Assembly: GCA_000993025.1 (NCBI GenBank)
Contig: LBVJ01000020.1
Span: 1-35,077 of the forward strand
Reading direction: 5' to 3'
Source of the DNA: Candidatus Woesebacteria bacterium GW2011_GWA1_38_8
Lineage (GTDB): Bacteria > Patescibacteriota > Microgenomatia > UBA8517
Length of the DNA: 35,077 bases
The notes beneath the pieces are model-generated. The model searched no databases. It had not been told where the DNA came from and saw nothing but the letters and a program-made list of their open reading frames with translations. A program made the translations under genes and the position numbers. Shown here piece by piece: positions 19,946-28,078 of the stretch. Position 1 is the first letter of the stretch, and the number at the start of each line of letters is the position of its first letter.

Positions 19946-20482
19946 ATGAAAACAATTTCAAAAGGCTTTACGCTTATTGAGCTTTTGATTGTTATTGCGA
20001 TACTTGGGATTTTGGCCGTGGTTGTTTTAGTGGTCATAAACCCCGGAGAACGACAGGCACAAGCTCGGGATACAGGGAGAATATCATCAGTTACACAACT
20101 TGGTAGATCTCTGCAAGCGTATTATTCTACAAAGTCTGCTTACCCGGAAGTTGGGAGCTGGGCTAATGATCTTATTACATCCGGTGAACTGTCGTCCTTT
20201 CCTTCCGGAATAGCTTATACATATAATAATGTTTCAGCTTGTACAATAGATTCATATGTTCAACCCGGGATTGATGGAACTTATTGTTACGGTGAAGATC
20301 AGGTAAATGGAAATGGCGCTCTCGTATTTGCTAAAGCAGAATCAACTACCTACAGAAGTAAATGCGTAAGTCCGGAAGAAGCGTATTTTGTTTTTTCAAC
20401 GGAAGACTCAAGGGGGGGTATAATTTGCAGTAGTGGAGACCCTGTACCCTGGAGTGCCGGAAGTATGACGTATGCACCGTAG
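19946..20482 (+). CDS. Major-type type IV pilin (paralogue 3)
   Basis: A 178-residue prepilin: MKTISKG^FTLIELLIVIAIL with a 7-residue leader, then NPGERQAQARDTGR in place of the NPVQQLARTRDAGR of paralogues 1 and 2. The C-terminal SKCVSPEEAYFVFST and GGIICSS keep the shared cysteine pair. It lies 6 nt after pilin 2, in the same transcript. A ~150-bp repeat starts about 15 nt after its stop. Confidence 0.93.
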   Translation: MKTISKGFTLIELLIVIAILGILAVVVLVVINPGERQAQARDTGRISSVTQLGRSLQAYYSTKSAYPEVGSWANDLITSGELSSFPSGIAYTYNNVSACTIDSYVQPGIDGTYCYGEDQVNGNGALVFAKAESTTYRSKCVSPEEAYFVFSTEDSRGGIICSSGDPVPWSAGSMTYAP

Positions 20483-20497
20483 GGTTCATCAATTAAA

Positions 20498-20652
20498 TAC
20501 GAAATTCGGGAACTAAGTTCATAGAACCCGTTCGTCATGTCGAAATTCTAAACAAATATTAATTATTAAATTTCAAATATTTAAACATTAAGATTTGTGA
20601 TTTGGGTATTGTTTCGGATTTAGTGCTTCGGATTTCGAATTTTCATTAATAT
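20498..20652 (+). repeat. Dispersed ~150-bp element, copy A
   Basis: Between pilin 3 and pilD. The first ~55 bases (including cgaaattcgggaactaag and catagaacccgttcg) match the reverse complement of 31080-31133 with only about five differences. The far end (gtttcggatttagtgctt) also matches. The middle is more diverged but keeps 7-base words. It contains the small interlocked inverted repeats GAACtaaGTTC and GTTCataGAAC. Confidence 0.85.
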
Positions 20653-20700
20653 GTCTATGTAGCCATTGCCTCGTCAACTTGTTGTTACTATACTTACCTT

Positions 20701-21418
20701 ATGTCTAATATTCTTCTCCTATTTTCCCTCACCCTTTTCGGTCTTATCTTCGGATCTTTCATATCTGCTTTGTCGTACAGGTCAATTAAAGGGATAAGTA
20801 TTTTTAAGGGAAGGTCGATCTGTCCTCACTGCAAAAAAAAGATCGTTTGGAAAGATAATATACCTGTCTTTTCTTTTTTCTTTCTGAACGGCCGATCCCG
20901 CTGCTGCAAAAAATTAATATCTCTTCGCTATCCGGAAGACATTGTTGGGAATTACAACGCTACCCTACCTTTTACTTGTCAGTATATTTCTTATCACTTT
21001 GTTTGTAACAGATTTTGAACATAAACTGATACTGGATATATTTGTTTTCATTCCGTTTTTATTGACAGGTTTTTTGCTGGTATTTTTTAATCCGGACTAT
21101 ACATATGAAAATCTATTTCTCTCGTTTTGTACTGCGGGCTTTTTTCTTTTGATACATCTTGCAACACGCGGAAAGGGTATGGGTCTTGGGGATGTAAAGA
21201 TGGTGCTTGTCCCCCCCTTGATCTTGGGTTGGCCTTACACCCTGATATGGTTATTTTTGTCCTTTGTGATGGGGGCTGCCGTGGGGTCGTTTTTGATACT
21301 TATTGGTAAAGCTAAATTCGGGAAACATATCCCCTTTGGTCCGTTTCTAATCCTTGCTTATTTTTTGGTACTATTTTGGGGAGAGAGGTTGTTGTTCTTA
21401 ATACGATTAAATTACTAA
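20701..21418 (+). pseudogene. pilD: Prepilin peptidase PilD, split by an internal out-of-frame deletion
   Basis: PilD removes prepilin leaders. Two ORFs in different frames together make one PilD. 20701-21018 carries the N-terminal helix (FGLIFGSFISALSYR) and the cysteine domain ICPHCKKKIVWKDNIPVFSF; from 20942 in the +1 frame follow VTDFEHKLILD (first catalytic Asp) and GMGLGDVKM (GxGD, second Asp). The join at LRYPEDIVG lacks about 14 residues compared with family members, so a deletion of length 3n+2, around 40 nt, is likely rather than a single-base error. The second zinc pair, normally RCRYC, reads RSRCC, so one ligand is lost. Either the gene is dead and another PilD exists elsewhere, or the assembly has an error here. 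Confidence 0.8.
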
Positions 21419-21497
21419 AATATTATATTATTGGAGAATCTCAACGGTAAGAAATTTAATCATTCAATAGTGTACGAATTTGATGGTTTAATATTTC

Positions 21498-22106
21498 ATG
21501 AAATCTTTTACCAGATCCGAAATTTATGGTGTCGGTATAATCTTACTTGTTATCGCATCTCTTACCGCTTTCAACCTTCAAGTTTCACTCCGCAGGTCGC
21601 GGGATTCTCAAAGGAAAGCCGATATTAACGCGATATCCGACGCACTCGGAAAATATCAGGCAGATTTTGGTTTTTTCCCTCCCTCAACAGAGGATGGAAA
21701 AATACTGGCTTGTAAGGGAGAAAATTTTGAAGATGTTCCTGACAACTTACCGGAAGATGAAAAAAGAGCTTTCTTTTTCAAAACCCTCAAAGGTTGTAGC
21801 TGGGGCGATGATGCTTTAAAGGACGTAAATGACGAAAAATATGAGCCGTACTTAAGGTCTATTCCGAAAGATCCCAAATTCGATGAGGGTCTCACCTATT
21901 TTTATATTTCGAACATGAACAGGTATCAGATCTATGCCTACCTTGAGGGAGGGAGTTCTGAGATTGGATATCGGGAAGGGATAGTAAAAAGGATGCTTTC
22001 CTGCGGAAGTAAAATTTGCAGCTTTGGGAAAGCATATTCCGAAACTCCGCTTGAAAAATCGATAGAAGAGTATGAAAATGAGATAAGTGAAAAAAGTATT
22101 CAATAG
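21498..22106 (+). CDS. Pilin-like protein with non-canonical signal (FTRSE)
   Basis: A 202-residue GspG-like pilin. The N-terminus is MKS^FTRSEIYGVGIILLVIA: Phe at +1 and Glu at +5 can be aligned with FTLIE, but -1 is Ser, +3 is Arg and the leader is only three residues, so cleavage is doubtful. Then comes the conserved pattern RRSRDSQRKADINAISDALG and YQADFGFFPP, shared with the next pilins. The C-terminus (residues ~165-202) is charged. The end overlaps the next gene by 20 nt, showing coupling. It could be an uncleaved minor pilin or anchor. Confidence 0.8.
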   Translation: MKSFTRSEIYGVGIILLVIASLTAFNLQVSLRRSRDSQRKADINAISDALGKYQADFGFFPPSTEDGKILACKGENFEDVPDNLPEDEKRAFFFKTLKGCSWGDDALKDVNDEKYEPYLRSIPKDPKFDEGLTYFYISNMNRYQIYAYLEGGSSEIGYREGIVKRMLSCGSKICSFGKAYSETPLEKSIEEYENEISEKSIQ

Positions 22107-22770
22107 AAATGATAGGAACGCCTTTACGATGATAGAGGTCATTATGGTAATGGTGATCATAGGCTTCCTTGCTTCAATGGTTGTCGTAAATTATCCCGCT
22201 TCCCTTAGAAAGGCAAGAGATGTTCAAAGACAGAATGATCTGAAAACTTACCAAAGCGCGCTTGAAGTCTTTGCGATGAACCACAATGGCTTGTATCCAA
22301 CTTCGGCTTATATTCCAATTCCGACCTTGTGCCCCGTTCTTGGATTAACCGAAGGTGTTTGTCCGATCGACCCTAATAGCGGATCTTATTATTACGAGAC
22401 AAATACCTCCGGAACCAAATATACCGTATGGAGTTCTATGGAAAACACGGAGGAAAATTATGTTGTTTGTTCCAGCGGTCTTACTGGTCTTGCTGTTGTT
22501 ACACCTGCAGCCGGAATTTGCGTGCAACTAATTTATAACTCTGCAAGCGGAAGATCGTGTAGGTCAATGTGTACTGATTTGGGGGCCTACACTTGTGCAA
22601 GTGTTGGGGCTGATTATAACGCCGATGATGGAAATCAGGTTACAAAGACCGGACCCACATGTCTAACTTCAACTGCCGCAAATTGTGACACAACAATAAT
22701 AAGTGCAAGCAGCGCAACATGTGTCGGATATCAAGTTAACTGGACAAGATGCAGATGCGTCCCCAATTGA
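22087..22770 (+). CDS. Type IV pilin-like protein, cysteine-rich C-terminus
   Basis: Starts at GTG 22087, the only start in frame before the signal, inside the last codons of the preceding gene. The 227-residue prepilin has NA^FTMIEVIMVMVIIGFLAS with Ala instead of Gly at -1, then RKARDVQRQNDLKTYQSALE and HNGLYPTS as in GspG-like pilins. The C-terminal ~85 residues carry about eight cysteines (GRSCRSMCTDLGAYTC and ending RCRC), suggesting a disulfide-stabilised extra domain that the neighbouring pilins lack. It may be a tip or adhesive subunit; that is inference. Confidence 0.85.
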   Translation: MKKVFNRNDRNAFTMIEVIMVMVIIGFLASMVVVNYPASLRKARDVQRQNDLKTYQSALEVFAMNHNGLYPTSAYIPIPTLCPVLGLTEGVCPIDPNSGSYYYETNTSGTKYTVWSSMENTEENYVVCSSGLTGLAVVTPAAGICVQLIYNSASGRSCRSMCTDLGAYTCASVGADYNADDGNQVTKTGPTCLTSTAANCDTTIISASSATCVGYQVNWTRCRCVPN

Positions 22771-22787
22771 TTTAGCGGTGGTTGATT

Positions 22788-23261
22788 ATGTATAAAATAA
22801 AAGGCTTCACATATCTTGAGATAGTGATCGTTATTGTGATCTTGGGGATCCTAGCTGGTTTTGGTATTACTTCATATCCCGGGGTACAAAAACAAGCAAG
22901 GGACGGGAAAAGATTATCCGATCTTAAACAGTATCAAACAGCACTGGAGAATTATGCCGGCAGTCATGGCGGATTTTACCCGTCGATGACCAGTGAGACT
23001 TCTGCAGAATCGCTTTGCGCATATTTTGGTATGAATCAATGCGCGGCGGATCCTAAAAGCGGTGAAAATGTATGTATGTCGGGTGTGTGTAATTATTTTT
23101 ACCAAAGTAATGGATCTGGCAGTGGAACATCGACTGCTTCACAGTTTGTTTTATATTCAAGACTGGAAAAGAAGTCAGGATATTGGGTATACTGTAGTAA
23201 TGGCTCTTCGGGAGCAGTTTCTGGTTCGGCGGTTTTTACAAGCGGCAACTGTCCGGTTTGA
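22788..23261 (+). CDS. Type IV pilin-like protein (FTYLE)
   Basis: The track begins at a TTG (22782); I prefer the ATG at 22788. MYKIKG^FTYLEIVIVIVILG gives a 6-residue leader with Gly at -1 and Glu at +5. The KQARDGKRLSDLKQYQTALE segment followed by HGGFYPS marks it as a GspG-like pilin, similar to the previous gene. Several cysteines (NVCMSGVCNYF and others) suggest disulfides. It starts 17 nt after the previous stop. Confidence 0.87.
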   Translation: MYKIKGFTYLEIVIVIVILGILAGFGITSYPGVQKQARDGKRLSDLKQYQTALENYAGSHGGFYPSMTSETSAESLCAYFGMNQCAADPKSGENVCMSGVCNYFYQSNGSGSGTSTASQFVLYSRLEKKSGYWVYCSNGSSGAVSGSAVFTSGNCPV

Positions 23262-23324
23262 GAAGAAGCAATAATCAGTAAACAGTAAGTAAAGTACAAA
23301 GTATCGTGGGTGTGGGGAGCGATT

Positions 23325-23364
23325 AAGTGACCAAGTGACTAAGTGATCAAGTAACAAAGCAACT
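23325..23364. repeat. Five tandem octamer words (AAGTGACC type)
   Basis: Five exact 8-base steps: aagtgacc, aagtgact, then aagtgatc, aagtaaca and aagcaact, ending 8 nt before the next ATG. The preceding 40 bases carry looser agta-containing words. Unlike most of the other word arrays, no inverted second arm is obvious. Confidence 0.7.
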
Positions 23365-23372
23365 AATTTATT

Positions 23373-23825
23373 ATGCGAAGCAAAGCATTCACACTAATTG
23401 AACTTTTGGTAGTAATTGCTATTATGACGATCCTTATTGGTCTTTCGGCTTTTGGTCTTCAGCAGGCAAGAGAGTCTGCACGGGATGGACAAAGAAAGTC
23501 CGATCTGGAAACTATAAGGACAGGTCTATCTTTTTATAAAGCTGACTGTAACGCCTATCCGACACCGACTTCAGGTGATTTTAAAACTGTCATTGGAACA
23601 AGTCTTGTAGGTGTAGCCGCATCTTGCGGAGGAACCGCAAATACCTATATTGCAAAAGTACCATCCGATCCTGTTCCGGGAAATCTATATTACTTTTCAT
23701 CAACAGGAACCACCTATTACATATGTGCGTCTTTAGAAACCGGAGATGCAGTTGCCGTGGCAGGCTGCCCTTCGGGATCAACAGGTTGTGGAGGGTATTG
23801 CAATTATATAGTCACAAATCCTTAA
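23373..23825 (+). CDS. Type IV pilin-like protein (AFTLIELL)
   Basis: A 150-residue prepilin with a very short leader, MRSKA^FTLIELLVVIAIMTI, Ala at -1 and Glu at +5. ARESARDGQRKSDLETIRTG and ADCNAYPTP continue the GspG-like pattern. There are several cysteines near the C-terminus (AGCPSGSTGCGGYC). It lies between a word repeat and the FimT-like gene, which starts 7 nt after its stop. Confidence 0.88.
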   Translation: MRSKAFTLIELLVVIAIMTILIGLSAFGLQQARESARDGQRKSDLETIRTGLSFYKADCNAYPTPTSGDFKTVIGTSLVGVAASCGGTANTYIAKVPSDPVPGNLYYFSSTGTTYYICASLETGDAVAVAGCPSGSTGCGGYCNYIVTNP

Positions 23826-23832
23826 TAAATGA

Positions 23833-24354
23833 ATGATAAAGTCTCTGTCCAAAATCTATTATTCTAAACGTAATAAAAAGTATCCTTCTGTCTCTCCGGG
23901 CTTTACTATCCTAGAAATAATAATCTCTCTTTTTATTTTGATAATTATGTTTTCGGTTGCTCAGGCTAATTACCGTGGGTTTATCACTGAAAAAAATCTG
24001 GACACGGCAAGAGACAGGATTATATCCGATATACGTCTTGCTCAACAGCAGGCACAGGCAGGAAAAATGCCGTCAGGATGTCTTACCCCTCTTGACGGAT
24101 ATAGATTTATTACAAGTTCTTCAAGTTATGAAATACAAGCCGACTGTGCAACTGATGTGTCCGTTAAAACCGTTCAATTGAGCAGTTTTTCATCAGGTCT
24201 CTCTTTGACCTCCGGACAAGTTATTTATTTCAGAATACTTGGGAAAGGCCCGGTATTTCCGCCTTCTTTTTCTGACAGCATAACTCTGACTCTTTCTCAG
24301 CAGACCGGAGGCACCAGAGCAATTACAATTTCGGTGGGCGGAGAGATACGATAG
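23833..24354 (+). CDS. GspH/FimT-like minor pilin
   Basis: A 173-residue protein with a long leader (about 23 residues, KKYPSVSPG^FTILEIIISLF). After the helix comes RDRIISDIRLAQQQAQAGK and a beta-rich C-terminal domain ending GTRAITISVGGEI, the usual GspH/FimT pattern. Minor pilins of this type prime assembly at the pilus tip. It is the first of a FimT-PilV-PilW-PilX-like order, which is the order of known minor pilin operons. Confidence 0.85.
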   Translation: MIKSLSKIYYSKRNKKYPSVSPGFTILEIIISLFILIIMFSVAQANYRGFITEKNLDTARDRIISDIRLAQQQAQAGKMPSGCLTPLDGYRFITSSSSYEIQADCATDVSVKTVQLSSFSSGLSLTSGQVIYFRILGKGPVFPPSFSDSITLTLSQQTGGTRAITISVGGEIR

Positions 24355-24362
24355 AATGTGCG

Positions 24363-24394
24363 GATACAAAGATATAAAGATATTAAGAGGTTAA
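24363..24394 (+). repeat. Octamer words (GATATAAA type) after the FimT-like gene
   Basis: Starting 8 nt after the stop: gatacaaa, gatataaa, then gatattaa and gaggttaa at exact 8-base steps. The words are like those after pilC at 13384. Confidence 0.6.
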
Positions 24395-24452
24395 CGAATA
24401 TACAGGAACAATAAGATCCAAAAAAATAAAACAACAAAAAACCAAGTTCTAT

Positions 24453-24935
24453 ATGCAAAAAGACATTCCTATATACAATGTAATAAATACTAGATATCAT
24501 CGAGGACAGTCTATTTTGGAAGTGATCTTAGCTTTAGCAATCTTATCCATTATTATTACGGCTATTGTTTCACTGACTTCGACTTCGGTTAATACTTCGA
24601 CCTACTCTAAGAATGTATCTCAGGCAAACAGGTATGCGGATGAGGTGGTTGAGTATATACGCAAGGAAAAAGAATTCAGCGGATGGTCGGATTTTACAAG
24701 CGATATTATTACAGCTTACGGAGGAATTTGGTGTATGCCTGACCTGACGTTTACGATTAACGAAGCCTGCGACCCTTTGAATAATTCACATTTTATCAGC
24801 AGTACTATCTTTCAAAGAATGCTTACGGCAACCCCTATAAACGATAATTCGATAGATATTGATGTGGAAGTTGTCTGGACGGACGATAAGGGATTACACC
24901 AAACAAAAAGTTCGACCACGGTTAGTAATTGGTGA
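24453..24935 (+). CDS. PilV/GspI-like minor pilin
   Basis: A 160-residue protein with RG^QSILEVILALAILSIIITA: Gly at -1, Glu at +5, but Gln in place of Phe/Met at +1. The LEVxxALAIL segment is typical of PilV/GspI. The body has a short cysteine-containing loop (GIWCMPDL ... NEACDPL) and a C-terminal strand region (DVEVVWTDDKGLHQT) as in PilV. It ends 5 nt before the next ATG. Confidence 0.85.
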   Translation: MQKDIPIYNVINTRYHRGQSILEVILALAILSIIITAIVSLTSTSVNTSTYSKNVSQANRYADEVVEYIRKEKEFSGWSDFTSDIITAYGGIWCMPDLTFTINEACDPLNNSHFISSTIFQRMLTATPINDNSIDIDVEVVWTDDKGLHQTKSSTTVSNW

Positions 24936-24940
24936 AAATT

Positions 24941-25501
24941 ATGAAAAGAGGTTACTCGGTTGTTGAAATACTGGTTGTTGTCGGAATCTTCGCCGTTATG
25001 GCGGTTATAGCGACACAGTCTGTCAGTTTGAGCCTAAAGTCTTCAAAAAAGAGTGATTCAACAATGCTGGTTCGTAATGAGTTGGATTACACAGCAGGAT
25101 CTATTGAGAGAAATTTCCAATTTGCCAGTGCGATCATTGTCCCCGGATGTACGGATCAAGGAGGGGATGCAACTTTATCCGCCACACCATCTGCCGGTTT
25201 TCGTGACATGAAAGGTTATCGCGGGGATGTTGCCTGTCTTGATATTGCCACCGGTTTCTACATTCTCAATAATGATAAGCGTATAGCTTCATCCTCAGGG
25301 GAAACGATAAGCTACAAGCAGAGATTGACGTCTCCCAATATCGACATATCAAACTGTTCGTTCAGCTGCACCAAACAGGGTGAACAGATATATCTTGAAT
25401 TTACGGTAGGTGCGATCGGGAAAAATGCAACTCTTGAAGAAAATACTAACCTGATCACTATTTCAAAAAAAATATTAGTAAGGGATGCGGGGAGGAGATA
25501 A
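24941..25501 (+). CDS. PilW/GspJ-like minor pilin
   Basis: The track begins at TTG 24929; the ATG at 24941, with GGTGA before it and 5 nt after the previous stop, is better. MKRG^YSVVEILVVVGIFAVM has Tyr at +1 and Glu at +5. The middle has RNELDYTAGSIERNFQFA, and ISYKQRL and EFTVGAIGKNA in the beta-rich part, as in PilW/GspJ. Four cysteines. It is the third gene of the minor pilin set. Confidence 0.82.
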   Translation: MKRGYSVVEILVVVGIFAVMAVIATQSVSLSLKSSKKSDSTMLVRNELDYTAGSIERNFQFASAIIVPGCTDQGGDATLSATPSAGFRDMKGYRGDVACLDIATGFYILNNDKRIASSSGETISYKQRLTSPNIDISNCSFSCTKQGEQIYLEFTVGAIGKNATLEENTNLITISKKILVRDAGRR

Positions 25502-25542
25502 TCCTGATTGACCCTCTAGTTTTAAAATTATAAACTTAAATA

Positions 25543-26514
25543 ATGTTTAAACTGCCCCGAAACAATATCGGTAGAAGCGAAAGTCAAAACGGACAGGCGC
25601 TTCTTTTGATTCTTCTTGTCATGTCTCTCGTTCTAACCCTGGTGATGTCATCCGTTTCAAGAGGTGTCACAGATGTTGAAGTGTCAACTTCTGAAGAGGA
25701 GTCCATACGCGCTTTTGACGCGGCTCAGGCGGGCATCGAAAGGTCTGTTGTTGCGCTAACTACACCTGCAGTTTCGGTCGCTTTGGATAGCGGAGCAACA
25801 TTTGTAGCCGATAAGGATATAGTGTCTTCGGTTCAGTACCTTGACGGCGGTGATGAGGTGAACTACTTTAAATACCCTCTTGAGCTTCTATCGGGAGAAT
25901 CCGCGATTTTCTTTTTTGTCAGTCACAAAGAAAACAATGATGGTGATTATGTAATGACTTGTGATGATATTGACCCGTTGATCGAAGAATGTATAAGTCC
26001 TCAAAGGATTCGTTTCAATTGGGGTAGACCGGGTACACCATCTGATGGGAATACCACACCGGCGCTTTATATGGAATTTTATTATAATTCCGACTCCTCA
26101 AATCCCGATAAGTGGGAAGATTTGGGTGATCTATCAGACGTACAAATTGCCACTATAAGCGCCGATCCGAATGCATCGAGGCGGTGGGTGAACAATTTTC
26201 AAGCGCTTACTACAACAAATGGTATTCCAAGTAATGATGCTTATTCATTTACGTCTCTTTATGAAAAAGGTGTTGATTATGTAAATGTTCCGATCGGAGC
26301 ATTGCTTTTCGTAAAAGTCACAATGCTGTATAACGACACCCCCCAACCATTGGGAGTGACCAGTGCTGCCAGTTTACCGCCTCAAGGATACAACCTTACA
26401 TCTACAGGCCAGTCCTCGGATGTTTACAGGAAACTAGTTCTATTTCAAGGGTATCCCGAGATCCCGTTTGAATTTGGAAATGCGGTCTATTCAAATAATA
26501 GTTTGACCAAATAA
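25543..26514 (+). CDS. PilX/GspK-like minor pilus component
   Basis: A 323-residue protein. NGQALLLILLVMSLVLTLVM at residues 17-36 is followed by SEEESIRAFDAAQAGIERS, the pattern of PilX/GspK-type proteins (hydrophobic helix, then AFxAAxAGxE). There is no Glu at +5. The rest has no recognised domain; it contains ICDD-like acidic loops (MTCDDIDPLIEECI) with two cysteines and could be the exposed tip part. It is followed 12 nt later by pilM. Confidence 0.75.
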   Translation: MFKLPRNNIGRSESQNGQALLLILLVMSLVLTLVMSSVSRGVTDVEVSTSEEESIRAFDAAQAGIERSVVALTTPAVSVALDSGATFVADKDIVSSVQYLDGGDEVNYFKYPLELLSGESAIFFFVSHKENNDGDYVMTCDDIDPLIEECISPQRIRFNWGRPGTPSDGNTTPALYMEFYYNSDSSNPDKWEDLGDLSDVQIATISADPNASRRWVNNFQALTTTNGIPSNDAYSFTSLYEKGVDYVNVPIGALLFVKVTMLYNDTPQPLGVTSAASLPPQGYNLTSTGQSSDVYRKLVLFQGYPEIPFEFGNAVYSNNSLTK

Positions 26515-26526
26515 CCAACAATAATT

Positions 26527-27537
26527 ATGGTAGGTCTTGATATCGGTTCAAAAACAATAAAAATAGTAGAATTGGAAAAGACCCGTGATGCATACAAGCT
26601 GAAAGCTAGCGGTATAATTGGTTATAAAAGCAATACTCCTGAACACCTGGCTGATGATAAAGAGCTTGCGGTACTTTCCGATGTAATAAGGAAACTTCAT
26701 AAAGAAGCAAAGATTGTCGGAAGAGAGGTTGTGGCTTCTATTCCGGAAACTCAGGTATATACAAGAATGATACGTTTACCTATGCTTACCGATTCGGAAA
26801 TTTCATCGGCAATAAAATGGGAAGCGGAACAATATATCCCCTTCCCTGTTGAAGAAGCTGTAATTGATTATCAGATAATCGACAGAAAAGAAAATGCTAC
26901 CCCACCGCAGGTTTATGTACTTCTGATAGCTGCTCCAAAGGTGTTGGTGAACCGTTATGTTAAATTAATTCAGATGAGCAAGTTGGATCTTGTTGCGGTT
27001 GAAACTGAGTTAATGGCCATATCGAGGTCGATTTGTCCCGTGGACCAAACAGTGTTGGTTGCCGATTTTGGAGCCCGTTCGACAAACATTGCTATTGTAA
27101 AAAATTCTGCTTTGATGATGTCAAGAAGTATTCCCACTGCGGGAGATGCCTTAACAAGAGCAGTGGCTCAGGGCTTGGGAATTGAAGCTCAACAAGCGGA
27201 AGAATATAAGAAGACATATGGTTTGACGGAACAAAATCTTGATGGAAAAATTAAATCGATACTTTATCCGATACTTAGGATGGTTTCTGATGAGATCAAA
27301 AAAGCTGTTCATTATTTTCAATCTGAGGCCGGGAGCGAACAACCTAAATCAATTATTCTCACCGGCGGTTCCGCAGGAATGCCGGAAGTGGCTTCGATAA
27401 TGACTGAACTTTTAGGTATCGAGGTGCTTATTGGAAACCCATTCACTAAGGTACAAATAGACTCCGTTATTGTTAAACAGCTTGCAAATTTTTTACCGTA
27501 CTATTCAGTATCTGTAGGTCTTGCGATGAGAGTATAA
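26527..27537 (+). CDS. pilM: Type IV pilus assembly protein PilM
   Basis: PilM is the actin-like cytoplasmic protein that binds the tail of PilN. VGLDIGSKTIKIVELEK opens the first phosphate-binding motif, VLVADFGARSTNIAIV the second, and IILTGGSAGMPEVASIM the adenosine motif. Also typical are AIKWEAEQYIPFPVEEAVID and GDALTRAVAQGLGI. The 336-residue length is normal. It starts at an ATG 12 nt after the previous gene and is followed 5 nt later by pilN. Confidence 0.96.
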   Translation: MVGLDIGSKTIKIVELEKTRDAYKLKASGIIGYKSNTPEHLADDKELAVLSDVIRKLHKEAKIVGREVVASIPETQVYTRMIRLPMLTDSEISSAIKWEAEQYIPFPVEEAVIDYQIIDRKENATPPQVYVLLIAAPKVLVNRYVKLIQMSKLDLVAVETELMAISRSICPVDQTVLVADFGARSTNIAIVKNSALMMSRSIPTAGDALTRAVAQGLGIEAQQAEEYKKTYGLTEQNLDGKIKSILYPILRMVSDEIKKAVHYFQSEAGSEQPKSIILTGGSAGMPEVASIMTELLGIEVLIGNPFTKVQIDSVIVKQLANFLPYYSVSVGLAMRV

Positions 27538-27542
27538 GCTTT

Positions 27543-28070
27543 ATGCGTCAAATAAATCTATTGCCGGCGGAATTTAAACCCGGAAGAAAGATAAGCGAGG
27601 CTGTTAAAAAATTCGAAAAGCCCTTTATATTTTTTCTTGTCATTTACCTGATTTCTCTGGGAGGGTCTCTTGCTTTTTCCAAATATAGTAAAAATAAATT
27701 TGATGAATTGAGTTCCCAAAAAAGGTCTTTGTCGGAAGAGTTAAAAAGCTTGACCGAGATCGAATCGGCAACGGTTTATATCAGGGATAGAGTGGAAAAG
27801 TATAGATCCATCCCCCAGCGTGATACGGAAATGAAAACGCTTGAGGATTTTGATCACCTTTATTCCATTTTACCTGAAGGATCATCTGTAGGGGCGGTAA
27901 ATATTACTGATAACACTACTGTTTTTGATGTTGCACTTCCGAACACTCCGGTCTTTATAGAATTCCTGGACATTTTAACCTCGTCTGAGATCTATAAAGA
28001 TGCTTTATTAACATCCCTAAGTTTTACTCAAGAAAGGGGTTATCAATTTAATTTGGCTTTGACCAGATAA
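27543..28070 (+). CDS. pilN: Type IV pilus assembly protein PilN
   Basis: PilN is a bitopic membrane protein linking PilM to PilO. It begins MRQINLLPAEFKPG, the conserved INLLP tail that docks in PilM, has one membrane helix at about residues 31-46 (IFFLVIYLISLGGSLAF), then a coiled-coil stretch and a ferredoxin-like domain ending LTSLSFTQERGYQF. 175 residues. No pilP or pilQ follows, so there is no outer-membrane secretin, as expected in a monoderm-like CPR cell. Confidence 0.93.
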   Translation: MRQINLLPAEFKPGRKISEAVKKFEKPFIFFLVIYLISLGGSLAFSKYSKNKFDELSSQKRSLSEELKSLTEIESATVYIRDRVEKYRSIPQRDTEMKTLEDFDHLYSILPEGSSVGAVNITDNTTVFDVALPNTPVFIEFLDILTSSEIYKDALLTSLSFTQERGYQFNLALTR

Positions 28071-28078
28071 AAAATATT

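Noticed and set aside
20942-21418. PilD C-terminal part as an independent gene, or programmed frameshifting in pilD and tyrS
   Set aside because: The start would be a TTG in the middle of a conserved domain, and in both genes conserved residues are missing at the join, which frameshifting or bypassing cannot restore.
23325-23364. CRISPR-like array
   Set aside because: The units are 8 bases with no unique spacers and no cas genes are in the window; the other word repeats fail for the same reason.
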